A stretch of DNA of 64,000 bases from Paenibacillus tyrphae (GTDB lineage Bacteria; Bacillota; Bacilli; Paenibacillales; NBRC-103111). Below, one piece after another: positions 8,773 through 16,177 of this stretch. How positions within the stretch are numbered: position 1 is the stretch's first letter; each line of letters begins with the position of its first letter. The notes beneath the pieces were generated by a model. It made no database searches, was not told where the DNA came from, and saw nothing but the letters and a program-made list of their open reading frames with translations. The DNA is taken from the NCBI RefSeq assembly GCF_027925525.1, contig NZ_BSDJ01000003.1, forward strand, positions 62,001 to 126,000, written 5' to 3'. The position numbers were made by a program, and so were the translations under genes.

Positions 8773-8818
8773 GAAGGACCGTTCCGCTCCAATGCAGGAG
8801 AAGCGAAGCGGTCCTTTT
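8773..8818 (+). terminator. terminator of the siderophore operon
   Basis: AAGGACCG near 8774-8781 pairs with CGGTCCTT near 8809-8816, with further GCTC/GAGC-like pairing inside, followed by TTCC. It lies directly after the binding-protein stop codon. Confidence 0.7.
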
Positions 8819-8910
8819 CCGTTCAGTATTTTTGCAAAAGCCGCCGTTTCAGGCGTGGTCTCAACTTGACGACAGCGGCTTGTTGATTCGTGTGAACGGC
8901 TTCTTATTGC

Positions 8911-9864
8911 TCAGCCCAAGGCCAGGGCTTCTTCGCTTAAGGCAATTTGTTCGCCGGAGAGGCGTTCCAGCGAGAAAAGCGGGACCAGCTCGGCCGCTTG
9001 TGCCGGTTCTGGGCGGTCGAGCAGACCGGCTGCATAAGCCAAGTAGCCGATCAGGCGTTCCGGCGGAACGCCGGCGGCGCGGAGAGCGGCAAGCGAGAGG
9101 CTGCGGTTCCGCTTGGACAGCCTGCCGCCCTCCGGCGTACAGAGCAGCGGGACGTGGCAAAAGCTCGGCGGGGTCGCCTCCAACAGCTCGTAAAGGACGA
9201 GCTGCCTCGGGGTCGAATCGAGAAGATCCGCTCCCCGCAGCACATCGGTGATTCCCATGGCGGCATCGTCGACAACGACCGCTAGCTGGTAGCTGAATTG
9301 GCCGTCCGCGCGTTTGACGACAAAATCGCCGAGAGCGCCGGGCGGCACGTGCTGTACGCCCGCCATGCCGTCCTCGAAGGAGATGGAGCGTTCCGGAACA
9401 GCCACACGCAAGGAGGGAGGCTTAACCTGGGCCTTACGTCTGCGCTCCTCCTCGCTGAGCTCCTTGCACAGCCCGGGATAAACCGCGCCTTCCGAGGCAA
9501 GGCCGTGCGGGGCGCTGGCGATGGCGGCCAGTTCGGCCCGGCTGCAGTAGCAAGGATAGAGCCGTCCTCTGCGCTGCAAGCGTTCGACGGCCTGCTCGTA
9601 CAGCTCCAGCCGCTCGCTTTGCAGATAAGGGCCGTAAGGGCCGTCGGTGGCCGGACCTTCGTCCCAGTCCAGTCCCATCCAGGTTAAATCTTCTACGATG
9701 AGCTGAGCATATTCCGGGCGGGAACGAGGCCCATCGATATCCTCGATACGCAGCACGAACGTACCGGAGGCGTGCCGCATTTGCAGCCAGGCGAGCAGCG
9801 CCGTGAAGGCATTGCCGATATGCATCGGTCCCGAAGGCGTCGGGGCGAACCGTCCGCGTCTCAT
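8911..9864 (-). CDS. gluQ: glutamyl-Q tRNA(Asp) synthetase
   Basis: A 317-residue truncated glutamyl-tRNA synthetase paralogue. It has the catalytic fold with the HIGH-like RFAPTPSGPMHIGN at its start, a cysteine cluster around YPCYCSRAEL and YPGLC (zinc site) and the KMSKS-like RLSKRN, but lacks the anticodon-binding domain. GluQ adds glutamate to queuosine at position 34 of tRNA-Asp. I use the ATG at 9864 preceded by GAGGTGA rather than the longer frame, which would run through the tRNA terminator. The tRNA-Asp gene lies immediately upstream on the same strand, so the enzyme sits next to its own substrate. Confidence 0.92.
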   Translation of the reverse strand: MRRGRFAPTPSGPMHIGNAFTALLAWLQMRHASGTFVLRIEDIDGPRSRPEYAQLIVEDLTWMGLDWDEGPATDGPYGPYLQSERLELYEQAVERLQRRGRLYPCYCSRAELAAIASAPHGLASEGAVYPGLCKELSEEERRRKAQVKPPSLRVAVPERSISFEDGMAGVQHVPPGALGDFVVKRADGQFSYQLAVVVDDAAMGITDVLRGADLLDSTPRQLVLYELLEATPPSFCHVPLLCTPEGGRLSKRNRSLSLAALRAAGVPPERLIGYLAYAAGLLDRPEPAQAAELVPLFSLERLSGEQIALSEEALALG

Positions 9865-9884
9865 CGAATCACCTCGCAGGTATA

Positions 9885-9911
9885 CAAAAAAGAGCAGGAT
9901 CTCCCCTGCCC
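9885..9911 (-). terminator. terminator of the tRNA-Asp transcript
   Basis: On the minus strand GGCAGGGGAGATCCTGC forms a short stem (GCAGG/CCTGC) followed by TCTTTTTT. It lies between tRNA-Asp and gluQ. Read-through could still express gluQ. Confidence 0.7.
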
Positions 9912-9955
9912 GGTTGTTTATGTATGATAAATGTGGTCTTGCAAACAATGATATT

Positions 9956-9971
9956 AATGGCGGAGCCGACG
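9956..9971 (-). repeat. 16-bp duplicate of the tRNA-Asp 3' end
   Basis: AATGGCGGAGCCGACG occurs here and again at 10071-10086, where it forms the 3' end (CCA, discriminator, acceptor and T-stem edge) of tRNA-Asp. The two copies are direct repeats 115 bp apart. The intervening sequence does not fold as a tRNA. It may be a leftover integration-site duplication or a decayed second tRNA. Confidence 0.5.
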
Positions 9972-10072
9972 AGATACTCTCCGTTTCACTCCGAGACTGC
10001 GAAGTAACGCAATCGAAGTGAACGCTCCGACGAACCCTGTGGGTCCTCATCCCTTACTAATGAAGTAATCAA

Positions 10073-10149
10073 TGGCGGAGCCGACGGGATTCGAACCCGC
10101 GGTCTCCTGCGTGACAGGCAGGCATGTTAGGCCTCTACACCACGGCTCC
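10073..10149 (-). tRNA. tRNA-Asp (GUC)
   Basis: A 77-nt tRNA on the minus strand. The acceptor stem GGAGCCG pairs with CGGCTCC, followed by discriminator G and an encoded CCA. The anticodon arm CCTGC-CTGTCAC-GCAGG gives anticodon GTC, and the T arm is CGCGGGTTCGAATCCCG. GUC-anticodon tRNA-Asp carries queuosine at position 34, the site GluQ glutamylates, and gluQ lies just downstream. Confidence 0.97.
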
Positions 10150-10167
10150 GCGTTAGGGACAAAAATG

Positions 10168-10196
10168 ATAATAACACAGCCGCCCGATTTTGGCAA
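10168..10196 (-). promoter_or_regulatory. sigma-A promoter of tRNA-Asp
   Basis: On the minus strand, -35 TTGCCA (10191-10196), a 17-bp spacer and -10 TATTAT (10168-10173) place transcription start about 10-15 bases before the tRNA 5' end. Confidence 0.75.
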
Positions 10197-10363
10197 GTAG
10201 CTAGGAGAGAAGAATAGGCCGGATGGTGGAACCCGCATCGGTTCCGGAAAGTAATCCGTGGCCGCTCTTTTCCCAGTTCTTTCGGTTCCTGACTACAAAT
10301 GGACACATTCCTGAAATTGAACGTTGGTTAGTCACAAAAAATTCACAAATGTCGAAATTTGTT

Positions 10364-10457
10364 TTTCCACGGCTCCCTCTTCGGAGGTATAATCTATAAG
10401 TATATAGGGTTCCGTTTCGACCTGATCATGCTTCCGAAAATGTGAAAATTGTAACAA
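10364..10457 (+). promoter_or_regulatory. promoter and possible Rex site of the yjlC-ndh operon
   Basis: -35 TTTCCA (10364-10369), an 18-bp spacer and -10 TATAAT (10388-10393) predict a leader of about 190 nt. Within it ATGTGAAAATTGTAACAA (10440-10457) matches 11 of the 14 defined bases of the Rex consensus TTGTGAA-N4-TTCACAA. Rex regulates ndh in Bacillus subtilis, so the site is plausible but inexact. The gene-free stretch 10150-10592 otherwise holds only the tRNA promoter and nothing I recognise. Confidence 0.5.
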
Positions 10458-10592
10458 GCGTGGGGGGAGGCCTCCGAACGGGCTTCTTCTCGCTTCCTAT
10501 ATTTTCGAGAAAAACATGATGTTTGCATTGCCTGACCAGGTATCGACACAATTAACGGACTTCTATTCCAAAGTAAAGGAGGACGTTCTCTA

Positions 10593-11027
10593 ATGTCAGT
10601 AGCATCCACTCAACAAGCGGTAGTTGCAGCCGAGCCCACCCGGGAATCCTTGGATGTGCTTGATCAGTTGATGAAGCCCGAGGTGCAGGAGTCTTTAACG
10701 GTGTTGGTCGAGAATTTGCCGAAGCTGGCGGAAATGGTGACCATCCTCACCAAAACGTACGATTTGGTGCAAAATGTAGCCACGGACCGCGTATTTATCG
10801 AGGACATCAAAGGCGGCGTCGAAGAATTCGTGAAGCCGATTCAGGACAAAGCCAAAGGTCTGGCGTCCGCGGCAATCGAAGCGAACGACCGTGCGCAGGA
10901 CGAATCCACAACGATCGGTTTGTTTGGTTTGCTCAAAATGCTGAAAGACCCGCAAGTCCAAAAGATGTTCCGTTTTTCTCAGGCATTCTTGGATGTCTTG
11001 GCTGAGCGCCAGCAGCAGCGTCAATAA
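10593..11027 (+). CDS. yjlC: DUF1641 protein, YjlC-like
   Basis: A 144-residue soluble protein with the DUF1641 pattern: an N-terminal Ala/Gln-rich stretch, ESLDVLDQLMKPEVQESLTV near residues 19-38, and a C-terminal GLFGLLKMLKDPQVQKMFRF. In Bacillus subtilis the homologue yjlC precedes the NADH dehydrogenase gene ndh (yjlD), exactly as here. The molecular role is not established. A link to respiratory NADH oxidation is inferred from the conserved gene pair. Its start follows AAAGGAGGACG. Confidence 0.88.
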   Translation: MSVASTQQAVVAAEPTRESLDVLDQLMKPEVQESLTVLVENLPKLAEMVTILTKTYDLVQNVATDRVFIEDIKGGVEEFVKPIQDKAKGLASAAIEANDRAQDESTTIGLFGLLKMLKDPQVQKMFRFSQAFLDVLAERQQQRQ

Positions 11028-11062
11028 TATAGGAAAGCTGAATCAAGGAGCGGATGAACAGG

Positions 11063-12241
11063 ATGGCTAAGCAAATTTTGATACTAGGCGGCGGCTACGG
11101 CGGATTGCTGAGCGCCCTGACGGCCCGGAAATACATGACGGCGGAAGAAGCGACGATTACGGTCGTCAATCGTTATCCGACGCATCAGATTATTACGGAG
11201 CTGCACCGGCTGGCTGTGGGCAACCTGACGGAAAAAGCGGTTGCGCTGCCGTTGGAAAAGCTCTTGCGCGGCAAAAATGTCAATCTTCAGATCGATACGG
11301 TCGAGGAGATTCGCCCGGACCAGAAAGAAGTTCTGATGGTCAGCGGCAAAACGTACGATTACGATGTGCTCGTTATTGCTCTCGGCAGCGAAACGGCGTT
11401 CTTCGGCATTCCGGGTCTGAAGGAGCACAGCTTCGTTCTGAAATCCGTGAACGACGCCAACCGCCTTCGCGCGCATGTGGAAGCTCGAATCGACGAGTAC
11501 AGCCGCACGAAAAACAAAGCCGATGCGACATTCGTTGTCGGCGGCGGCGGCTTGACCGGCATCGAGCTTGTCGGCGAATTTGCGGACATGCTGCCCAAGC
11601 TTTGCCGCAGCAAAGGCGTCGATTTTAACGATATTTCTCTTTATACCGTGGAAGCGGGTCCGTCCATTCTGGCTGGCTTCGCACAAGAGCTTGTCGAGCG
11701 TGCGCAATCGAGCCTCGAGAAGCGCGGCGTGAAGTTCCTGACCGGCGTTGCGATTACGGAAATGCAGGAGAATATGGTATTCCTGAAGGACGGCAGCTCC
11801 ATCGAGACGAACACGCTCGTATGGACCGGCGGCGTACAAGGCAACTCCGTCGTGGCCAACTGCGGTATCGAAGTCAACCGCGGCCGTGCAACGGTAACGG
11901 AAGGCTTGCAATCCACGTCCCATAAAGACATCTTCCTCGCCGGCGACAGCGCGGTCGTTATGGGCAACGAAGGACGTCCTTACCCGCCGACGGCGCAGTT
12001 GGCTTGGCAAATGGGCGAGACGATCGGACATAACATTTTCGCTTACTTCAACAACGCGCCGATGGATACGTTCACGCCGGTATTCTCCGGTACACTGGCG
12101 AGCCTTGGCCGCAAAGACGCGATCGGCACGGTTGGCGGAAACCAAACGCGCCTCAAAGGCCTTCCGGCTTCGCTGATGAAAGAAGCAAGCAACATGCGCT
12201 ATTTGACTCATATCAACGGGCTGTTTACACTCGCTTATTAA
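11063..12241 (+). CDS. ndh: type II NADH dehydrogenase (NDH-2)
   Basis: A 392-residue FAD-dependent enzyme that oxidises NADH and passes electrons to menaquinone without pumping protons, bound peripherally to the inner face of the membrane. It has an N-terminal FAD-binding GGGYGG motif, a second Rossmann motif VVGGGGLTGIELVGEFADML for NADH, and the LFTLAY C-terminus. Two in-frame ATGs exist, at 11054 and 11063. I use 11063 (MAKQILIL), which gives the Bacillus subtilis length of 392 and better spacing from AGGAG. It is co-transcribed with yjlC, with a terminator at 12264. Confidence 0.92.
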   Translation: MAKQILILGGGYGGLLSALTARKYMTAEEATITVVNRYPTHQIITELHRLAVGNLTEKAVALPLEKLLRGKNVNLQIDTVEEIRPDQKEVLMVSGKTYDYDVLVIALGSETAFFGIPGLKEHSFVLKSVNDANRLRAHVEARIDEYSRTKNKADATFVVGGGGLTGIELVGEFADMLPKLCRSKGVDFNDISLYTVEAGPSILAGFAQELVERAQSSLEKRGVKFLTGVAITEMQENMVFLKDGSSIETNTLVWTGGVQGNSVVANCGIEVNRGRATVTEGLQSTSHKDIFLAGDSAVVMGNEGRPYPPTAQLAWQMGETIGHNIFAYFNNAPMDTFTPVFSGTLASLGRKDAIGTVGGNQTRLKGLPASLMKEASNMRYLTHINGLFTLAY

Positions 12242-12263
12242 TACGATCATTAGCATGTATGCC

Positions 12264-12293
12264 AAAAAGGCACCCGCCGGGTGCCTTTTTTGT
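12264..12293 (+). terminator. terminator of yjlC-ndh
   Basis: AAAAAGGCACCCG pairs with CGGGTGCCTTTTTT, a near-perfect GC-rich stem with a T run directly after ndh. It can act in both directions, since the surface-protein gene converges from the right. Confidence 0.9.
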
Positions 12294-12326
12294 TTTGTTT
12301 GCGTTAGGAGGACGGGAGCCGCATCC

Positions 12327-14633
12327 TTATTGTCCCAACAGCTTTTGGGTGACGAACGATACGTCGTTTTGGTCGACGACGCCGTCTTTATTAACGTCGG
12401 CGGCAGGATTGTAGCCCGGCTGTCCGACCGCTGTGCCCAGCGTGCGGATCACGAGCAGCAGATCGTCGGAAGCTACTTTGCCGTCGCCGTTTACATCCGC
12501 GTTGGATGTGTTCTTGTTCACGGTCACTTTCTTGACGACATCTTCCTTCAAAACGAAAAGCTTGTCTGCGCTCGTCGATAAATTCCCGCCCTGCTTCAAG
12601 CTAAACGCGGCAGTTCCCGTTTGTTCCTTTGCCTTAAAGCTCAATTTGAGAATGCCGCTTCCTGCAGGAACTCCTGCACTCTGTTTGATGCGCGAACCGA
12701 CCAAGGCAATTTTTCCTTCCGCTTCATTTTTATCCAGATAAGCGTTATCGTTTGCTTTTCCGAAGTTTTCGTCAAGAACGGCATTGGTCAGCTCGAATTT
12801 TGCCGGGTCATACTGCAGCTTCAGATCAAAGACATACGTATCTGCCGTTCCGGTATAGACGGTAAGATCCAGGTTTTCTCCCGTTTGAATGATATCCCGT
12901 TTCGTTCCGAGAGCCAATTGGGCGTCGGATGCCGCTGTTCCGCTTACCGTTACCGTACTGGTTGCGGTATAGCCTCCGTCCTGGGTGCGGACTGTAATCA
13001 CGGCAGTGCCGGGTGACAGGGCGGTGACTTTGGCTTGTTGGGCGCCGGGAGTATAGGTGATGGAGGCGATGAACGGATCGCTGGTCGCCCAATCAACTTG
13101 CTGATTATCCGCATTTTTCGGTTCGACCGTCGCCTTCAAAGACGCTTCATTCCCCGGAGCGGTTGTCGTTAAGCTAAGCGTCGGTTTATCAAGCGAAATT
13201 CCCGTGACTGGAATCCCGTTGCCTGGGACTGTATAGGTGGCCGTCAAAGGGGCTTGGGCCGACTGTCCCGCCGTGTCGATCGCGTCGACCTTGAACGTGT
13301 AGGTCGTGCCCGGTATTAAATTTTTCGCGGCATACGACGTGCCGGTTAGCGGCTGAAGCAGCTCGCCGTTTCCGTAAACGGCGTACAGCACAACGCCCTG
13401 CTCATCGGCGGCTTCAGGCCAGCTCAGGCTGACGCTGGTCGGATCGCCGGGGTCCGCCGTCACTTTAAGCGAGCTTCCGGCCGGCCAAGCGGGTGCGGCG
13501 TTGGACAGATTCGCCGGTTCGGTTAGGTATGGAAGGAAATTTATGGTCCGGCCATAGTAACCTGCTTCCATCTTGGCCTCGATTTCCGCTTCGTTCACAG
13601 TTCCCCAATAGTTACGGGAAACGTCTCCGCCCCAGGGAACATTCACCAAGAACTTATTATTGATAAAATTGTTATAGGTCACACCGCTGACGGAATAGTA
13701 GAAAGAGAGAACCGTTCCGTTGTTCAGGAATTCGTTGTATTGCATGTCGAGACCAGGCTTACCTTCTTGGTCGAAACAAGTAACCCGACCGAACCCGCTG
13801 AATTTCGCGTATCTTGCTTTTACTTTCCCGCCAGGGTCCCTTTCCGATGTCAGCGCGCACCTTCCCCCGGTATGGGTCGTGCCGTACAGCTCGCCAGCAT
13901 TAAAATACGGCGAATTGGAAAAGAGGCTCCGCACCACTTTATTGCTCGGGTCGGAGCTATAGGGAGCAGTGCCGACGGTCGAATCCGTAAACTGACTGTC
14001 CAGGATGATGAGGCGTGATCCGATGACATCATTGCGTTCGGAGAGGGAATTCGTAAGGGTCAAAGGATGGCCCCCCGCATCAATGGCTTTGTCATTATCG
14101 TGGAAGCGGACATGGTCCAGCACGGCGGTCGGAGCTTGGGGGCTGCTCCTTTCGTCTCCTATCAGCGCAGTTTCGGCCTTGAAAAATTCGGCATGCCTCA
14201 CTTCCAGCTTACCAACGTCTTTTGCCAAAACGATGCCTTTCCACTTCTTGTTATCCGGCGCCGTGTCGTCAGCCGTAAGCCGAATGGGTTCTTCGGAAGT
14301 TCCGACCGCCCGCAGCTGCCCCTGCACATTTAGTCCGGCGCCGCTGCGGAATTTGACTTCGACGCCCGGTTCAATCGTTAAGGAAACGCCGGGTTGGACG
14401 ATCGCGTCGATCGTAACGATGTAGGGACTTTCGCTTTTCGTCCATGTTGTGTTATTGAAAATGTGGTTGGAAATGACGGTACCCGTTCCTGCCGCTTCCG
14501 CTGTTTCTGCCTCGACTGATTCGATTTTGATCGAGGGAGCGGCTTCGGCGTTGGCCGGCTGGGCTAAGAGCGGGGCGGTCAGCGAGGTTGCGGCTACGAT
14601 CAGAGCCATGGTTAAGCGAAGTGGTGCTTTCAT
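12327..14633 (-). CDS. secreted multidomain surface protein with cohesin and dockerin modules
   Basis: A 768-residue protein with a Sec signal peptide ending AQPANA. It has a beta-helix-like region (about 55-380, with repeated short hydrophobic turns and Asn/Gly steps), a fibronectin type III domain (about 381-470), a BIG2 Ig-like domain (about 475-560, VTGISLDKPTLSL), a cohesin-type domain (about 569-690) and a C-terminal type I dockerin with two calcium loops (ADVNGDGKVASDDLLLVIRT and DVNKDGVVDQNDVSF). Dockerin-cohesin binding normally joins enzymes to scaffolds, so having both on one chain could allow self-assembly. ATG 14633 follows GGAGGAGA. A GATAC-N5-GTATC palindrome lies 43 bp upstream and recurs before the SLH protein at 24.7 kb. 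Confidence 0.85.
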   Translation of the reverse strand: MKAPLRLTMALIVAATSLTAPLLAQPANAEAAPSIKIESVEAETAEAAGTGTVISNHIFNNTTWTKSESPYIVTIDAIVQPGVSLTIEPGVEVKFRSGAGLNVQGQLRAVGTSEEPIRLTADDTAPDNKKWKGIVLAKDVGKLEVRHAEFFKAETALIGDERSSPQAPTAVLDHVRFHDNDKAIDAGGHPLTLTNSLSERNDVIGSRLIILDSQFTDSTVGTAPYSSDPSNKVVRSLFSNSPYFNAGELYGTTHTGGRCALTSERDPGGKVKARYAKFSGFGRVTCFDQEGKPGLDMQYNEFLNNGTVLSFYYSVSGVTYNNFINNKFLVNVPWGGDVSRNYWGTVNEAEIEAKMEAGYYGRTINFLPYLTEPANLSNAAPAWPAGSSLKVTADPGDPTSVSLSWPEAADEQGVVLYAVYGNGELLQPLTGTSYAAKNLIPGTTYTFKVDAIDTAGQSAQAPLTATYTVPGNGIPVTGISLDKPTLSLTTTAPGNEASLKATVEPKNADNQQVDWATSDPFIASITYTPGAQQAKVTALSPGTAVITVRTQDGGYTATSTVTVSGTAASDAQLALGTKRDIIQTGENLDLTVYTGTADTYVFDLKLQYDPAKFELTNAVLDENFGKANDNAYLDKNEAEGKIALVGSRIKQSAGVPAGSGILKLSFKAKEQTGTAAFSLKQGGNLSTSADKLFVLKEDVVKKVTVNKNTSNADVNGDGKVASDDLLLVIRTLGTAVGQPGYNPAADVNKDGVVDQNDVSFVTQKLLGQ

Positions 14634-14675
14634 TGAATGATCTCTCCTCCGTTTGCTGTTCGTTTTATTTGCTGA

Positions 14676-14690
14676 GATACCAATTGTATC
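14676..14690 (-). promoter_or_regulatory. GATAC-N5-GTATC palindrome, candidate operator
   Basis: GATACCAATTGTATC upstream of the cohesin/dockerin protein. The same arms with the same 5-base spacing occur at 24659-24673, upstream of the SLH-anchored esterase. That suggests shared regulation of the two surface proteins. Confidence 0.4.
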
Positions 14691-14876
14691 ATTTGTCAAA
14701 TGGAATTTAAGGAAGATTAAGAAAATTTAAGGAGAAGTGCAAAGACGAATCTATAGCTTCGACGGAAAATGCAGTGTTTCATTTTGTATCATCGGAATGT
14801 CGGGCGGGTGACCCGCATGCCTTCTTGGTTTATTGCAGATTGGCAATCCCGTTGGGATATCGATCCATTGTTGTTC

Positions 14877-14905
14877 TTGCATTTTGGTTAGCGTTCACTT
14901 ACAAT
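14877..14905 (+). promoter_or_regulatory. tetR promoter containing a TetR operator
   Basis: -35 TTGCAT (14877-14882), a 17-bp spacer and -10 TACAAT (14900-14905). The sequence GTTAGCGTTCACTTAC (14887-14902) fills the spacer and matches, at 14 of 16 bases, the reverse complement of the operator at 15512-15527. This implies autorepression by the TetR protein. Confidence 0.65.
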
Positions 14906-14914
14906 ATGGTCATT

Positions 14915-15490
14915 ATGAAAAAGCCGCATATCGATAGCAAGAAAAAGGATATTTTGCAGGCGGCCATGCGTCTGTTCGCCACCAAAGGGATCGACGGCAT
15001 TTCCGTCAAAGAGATCGGGGAGGCGGCGGGCGTCACCGATGCCGCCATTTACAAGCATTTTAAAAGCAAGCAGGCAATGGCGCTCGAAGCGTTCTCCCAT
15101 TACTGCGGCAGCTATACGCGCTTGATCGACTATATGACCGGGCAGCCGGGGACGTTTCGCAGCCGGTTCCACCGCTTGATCGACGAAGTGCTGCGCATGC
15201 ATGATGAGGAGCAGTACGGCATGCTGCTGCTTGCCCAGCAGCACGAAATTTTCGTGGAAGCCAGCCGCAGCGGGGAGAGACAGCTATCCGACGCCCTCAT
15301 TGCTTTCATCGAGCAGGGCATCGAGCGCGGAGAGCTTCCAGAGCAGGACGCCCGGTTGTCCGCCGTGCTGATTATCGGCGCATTCAATCAGATGGCGCTC
15401 TCCAGCCTGCACGGGGAGCTACCGGCCCGCCTGGAGCCGCTGGCAGCGGAAGTGAAACAGAGGTTTTCCCATTTATTAGGTCAGCTTTGA
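14915..15490 (+). CDS. TetR/AcrR-family transcriptional repressor
   Basis: A 191-residue protein with a typical N-terminal helix-turn-helix (IDSKKKDILQAAMRLFATKG, then EIGEAAGVTDAAIYKHFKSK) and a divergent all-helical ligand-binding C-terminal domain. The frame is open back to 14774, but the predicted promoter at 14877-14905 puts transcription start near 14912, so ATG 14915 would be almost leaderless; ATG 14906 is the alternative. Operator copies in its own promoter and before the reductase 58 bp downstream suggest it represses both, probably in response to a quinone or electrophile. That ligand is a guess from the partner enzyme. Confidence 0.82.
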   Translation: MKKPHIDSKKKDILQAAMRLFATKGIDGISVKEIGEAAGVTDAAIYKHFKSKQAMALEAFSHYCGSYTRLIDYMTGQPGTFRSRFHRLIDEVLRMHDEEQYGMLLLAQQHEIFVEASRSGERQLSDALIAFIEQGIERGELPEQDARLSAVLIIGAFNQMALSSLHGELPARLEPLAAEVKQRFSHLLGQL

Positions 15491-15511
15491 CCTTTTCTTT
15501 TTGCATACAAA

Positions 15512-15527
15512 GTTAGTGAATGCTAAC
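15512..15527 (+). promoter_or_regulatory. TetR operator before the reductase gene
   Basis: GTTAGTGAATGCTAAC has GTTAG/CTAAC arms and is the inverted near-copy of the site in the tetR promoter (14887-14902). It lies between the tetR stop and the reductase ribosome binding site AAAAGGAG. Confidence 0.65.
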
Positions 15528-15547
15528 TAAAAGGAGCGGATTCAGTC

Positions 15548-16126
15548 ATGAAAAAAGTTTTGATCGTGCAAGGAAATCCGGTAGAGCACAGCTATGGATG
15601 GGCGCTTGGAGATTCCTATGCGGAGGGAGCCGCGGCTGCCGGGGCCGAGGTTCGGATGATTCGTCTGGCGGAGCTGGATTTTAACCCGAATCTGTCGGGC
15701 GGTTACAAAAATAAGCTTCCATTGGAGGACGATCTGGTCAAGGCGCAGGAATCGATTCGGTGGGCGGAGCATCTGGTCTTTACGTATCCGATCTGGTGGG
15801 GCGGTCCGCCTGCGCTGCTCAAGGGCTTTCTCGACCGCGTCTTCCTGCCGGGCTACGCTTTTAAATACAAGAAAGGCTCCTCGCTGCCCGATCAGCTACT
15901 CAAAGGCAGGACGGCGAGGCTGATCGTGACGATGGATTCGCCGCTCTGGTATTACCGGCTCGTGCAGGGCCAACCGGGCCATCGGATGATGAAGGTGTCC
16001 ACGCTGCAGTTCTGCGGCATCCGGCCCGTCAAGGTCACCTCCATCGGGCAAGTCGGCAAGTTGACGGACCCGGAGCGGGAGCATTGGCTGGTGAAGGTGA
16101 ACCGTCTGGGACAAGCGTTGGCGTAA
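15548..16126 (+). CDS. NAD(P)H-dependent flavodoxin-fold oxidoreductase (NQO1/KefF/MdaB-type)
   Basis: A 192-residue protein of the flavodoxin-2 fold. It begins KKVLIVQGNPVEHSYGWALG (phosphate-binding loop of FMN/FAD) and contains HLVFTYPIWWGGPPALLKGF, the family hallmark, then the DRVFLPGYAFKY segment. Members reduce quinones by two electrons and protect against electrophiles. It lies 58 bp after tetR and carries its operator, so it is probably the main regulated target. The natural substrate is unknown. Confidence 0.87.
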   Translation: MKKVLIVQGNPVEHSYGWALGDSYAEGAAAAGAEVRMIRLAELDFNPNLSGGYKNKLPLEDDLVKAQESIRWAEHLVFTYPIWWGGPPALLKGFLDRVFLPGYAFKYKKGSSLPDQLLKGRTARLIVTMDSPLWYYRLVQGQPGHRMMKVSTLQFCGIRPVKVTSIGQVGKLTDPEREHWLVKVNRLGQALA

Positions 16127-16131
16127 GCGGA

Positions 16132-16170
16132 AAGAAGCCTGTGCCTCCACGAGGGGGACACAGGCTTCTT
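16132..16170. terminator. bidirectional terminator between convergent reductase and MFS genes
   Basis: AAGAAGCCTGTG (16132-16143) and CACAGGCTTCTT (16159-16170) form a perfect 12-bp stem, with CC/GG pairs continuing inward. It serves both convergent genes. Confidence 0.85.
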
Positions 16171-16177
16171 GCGCATA

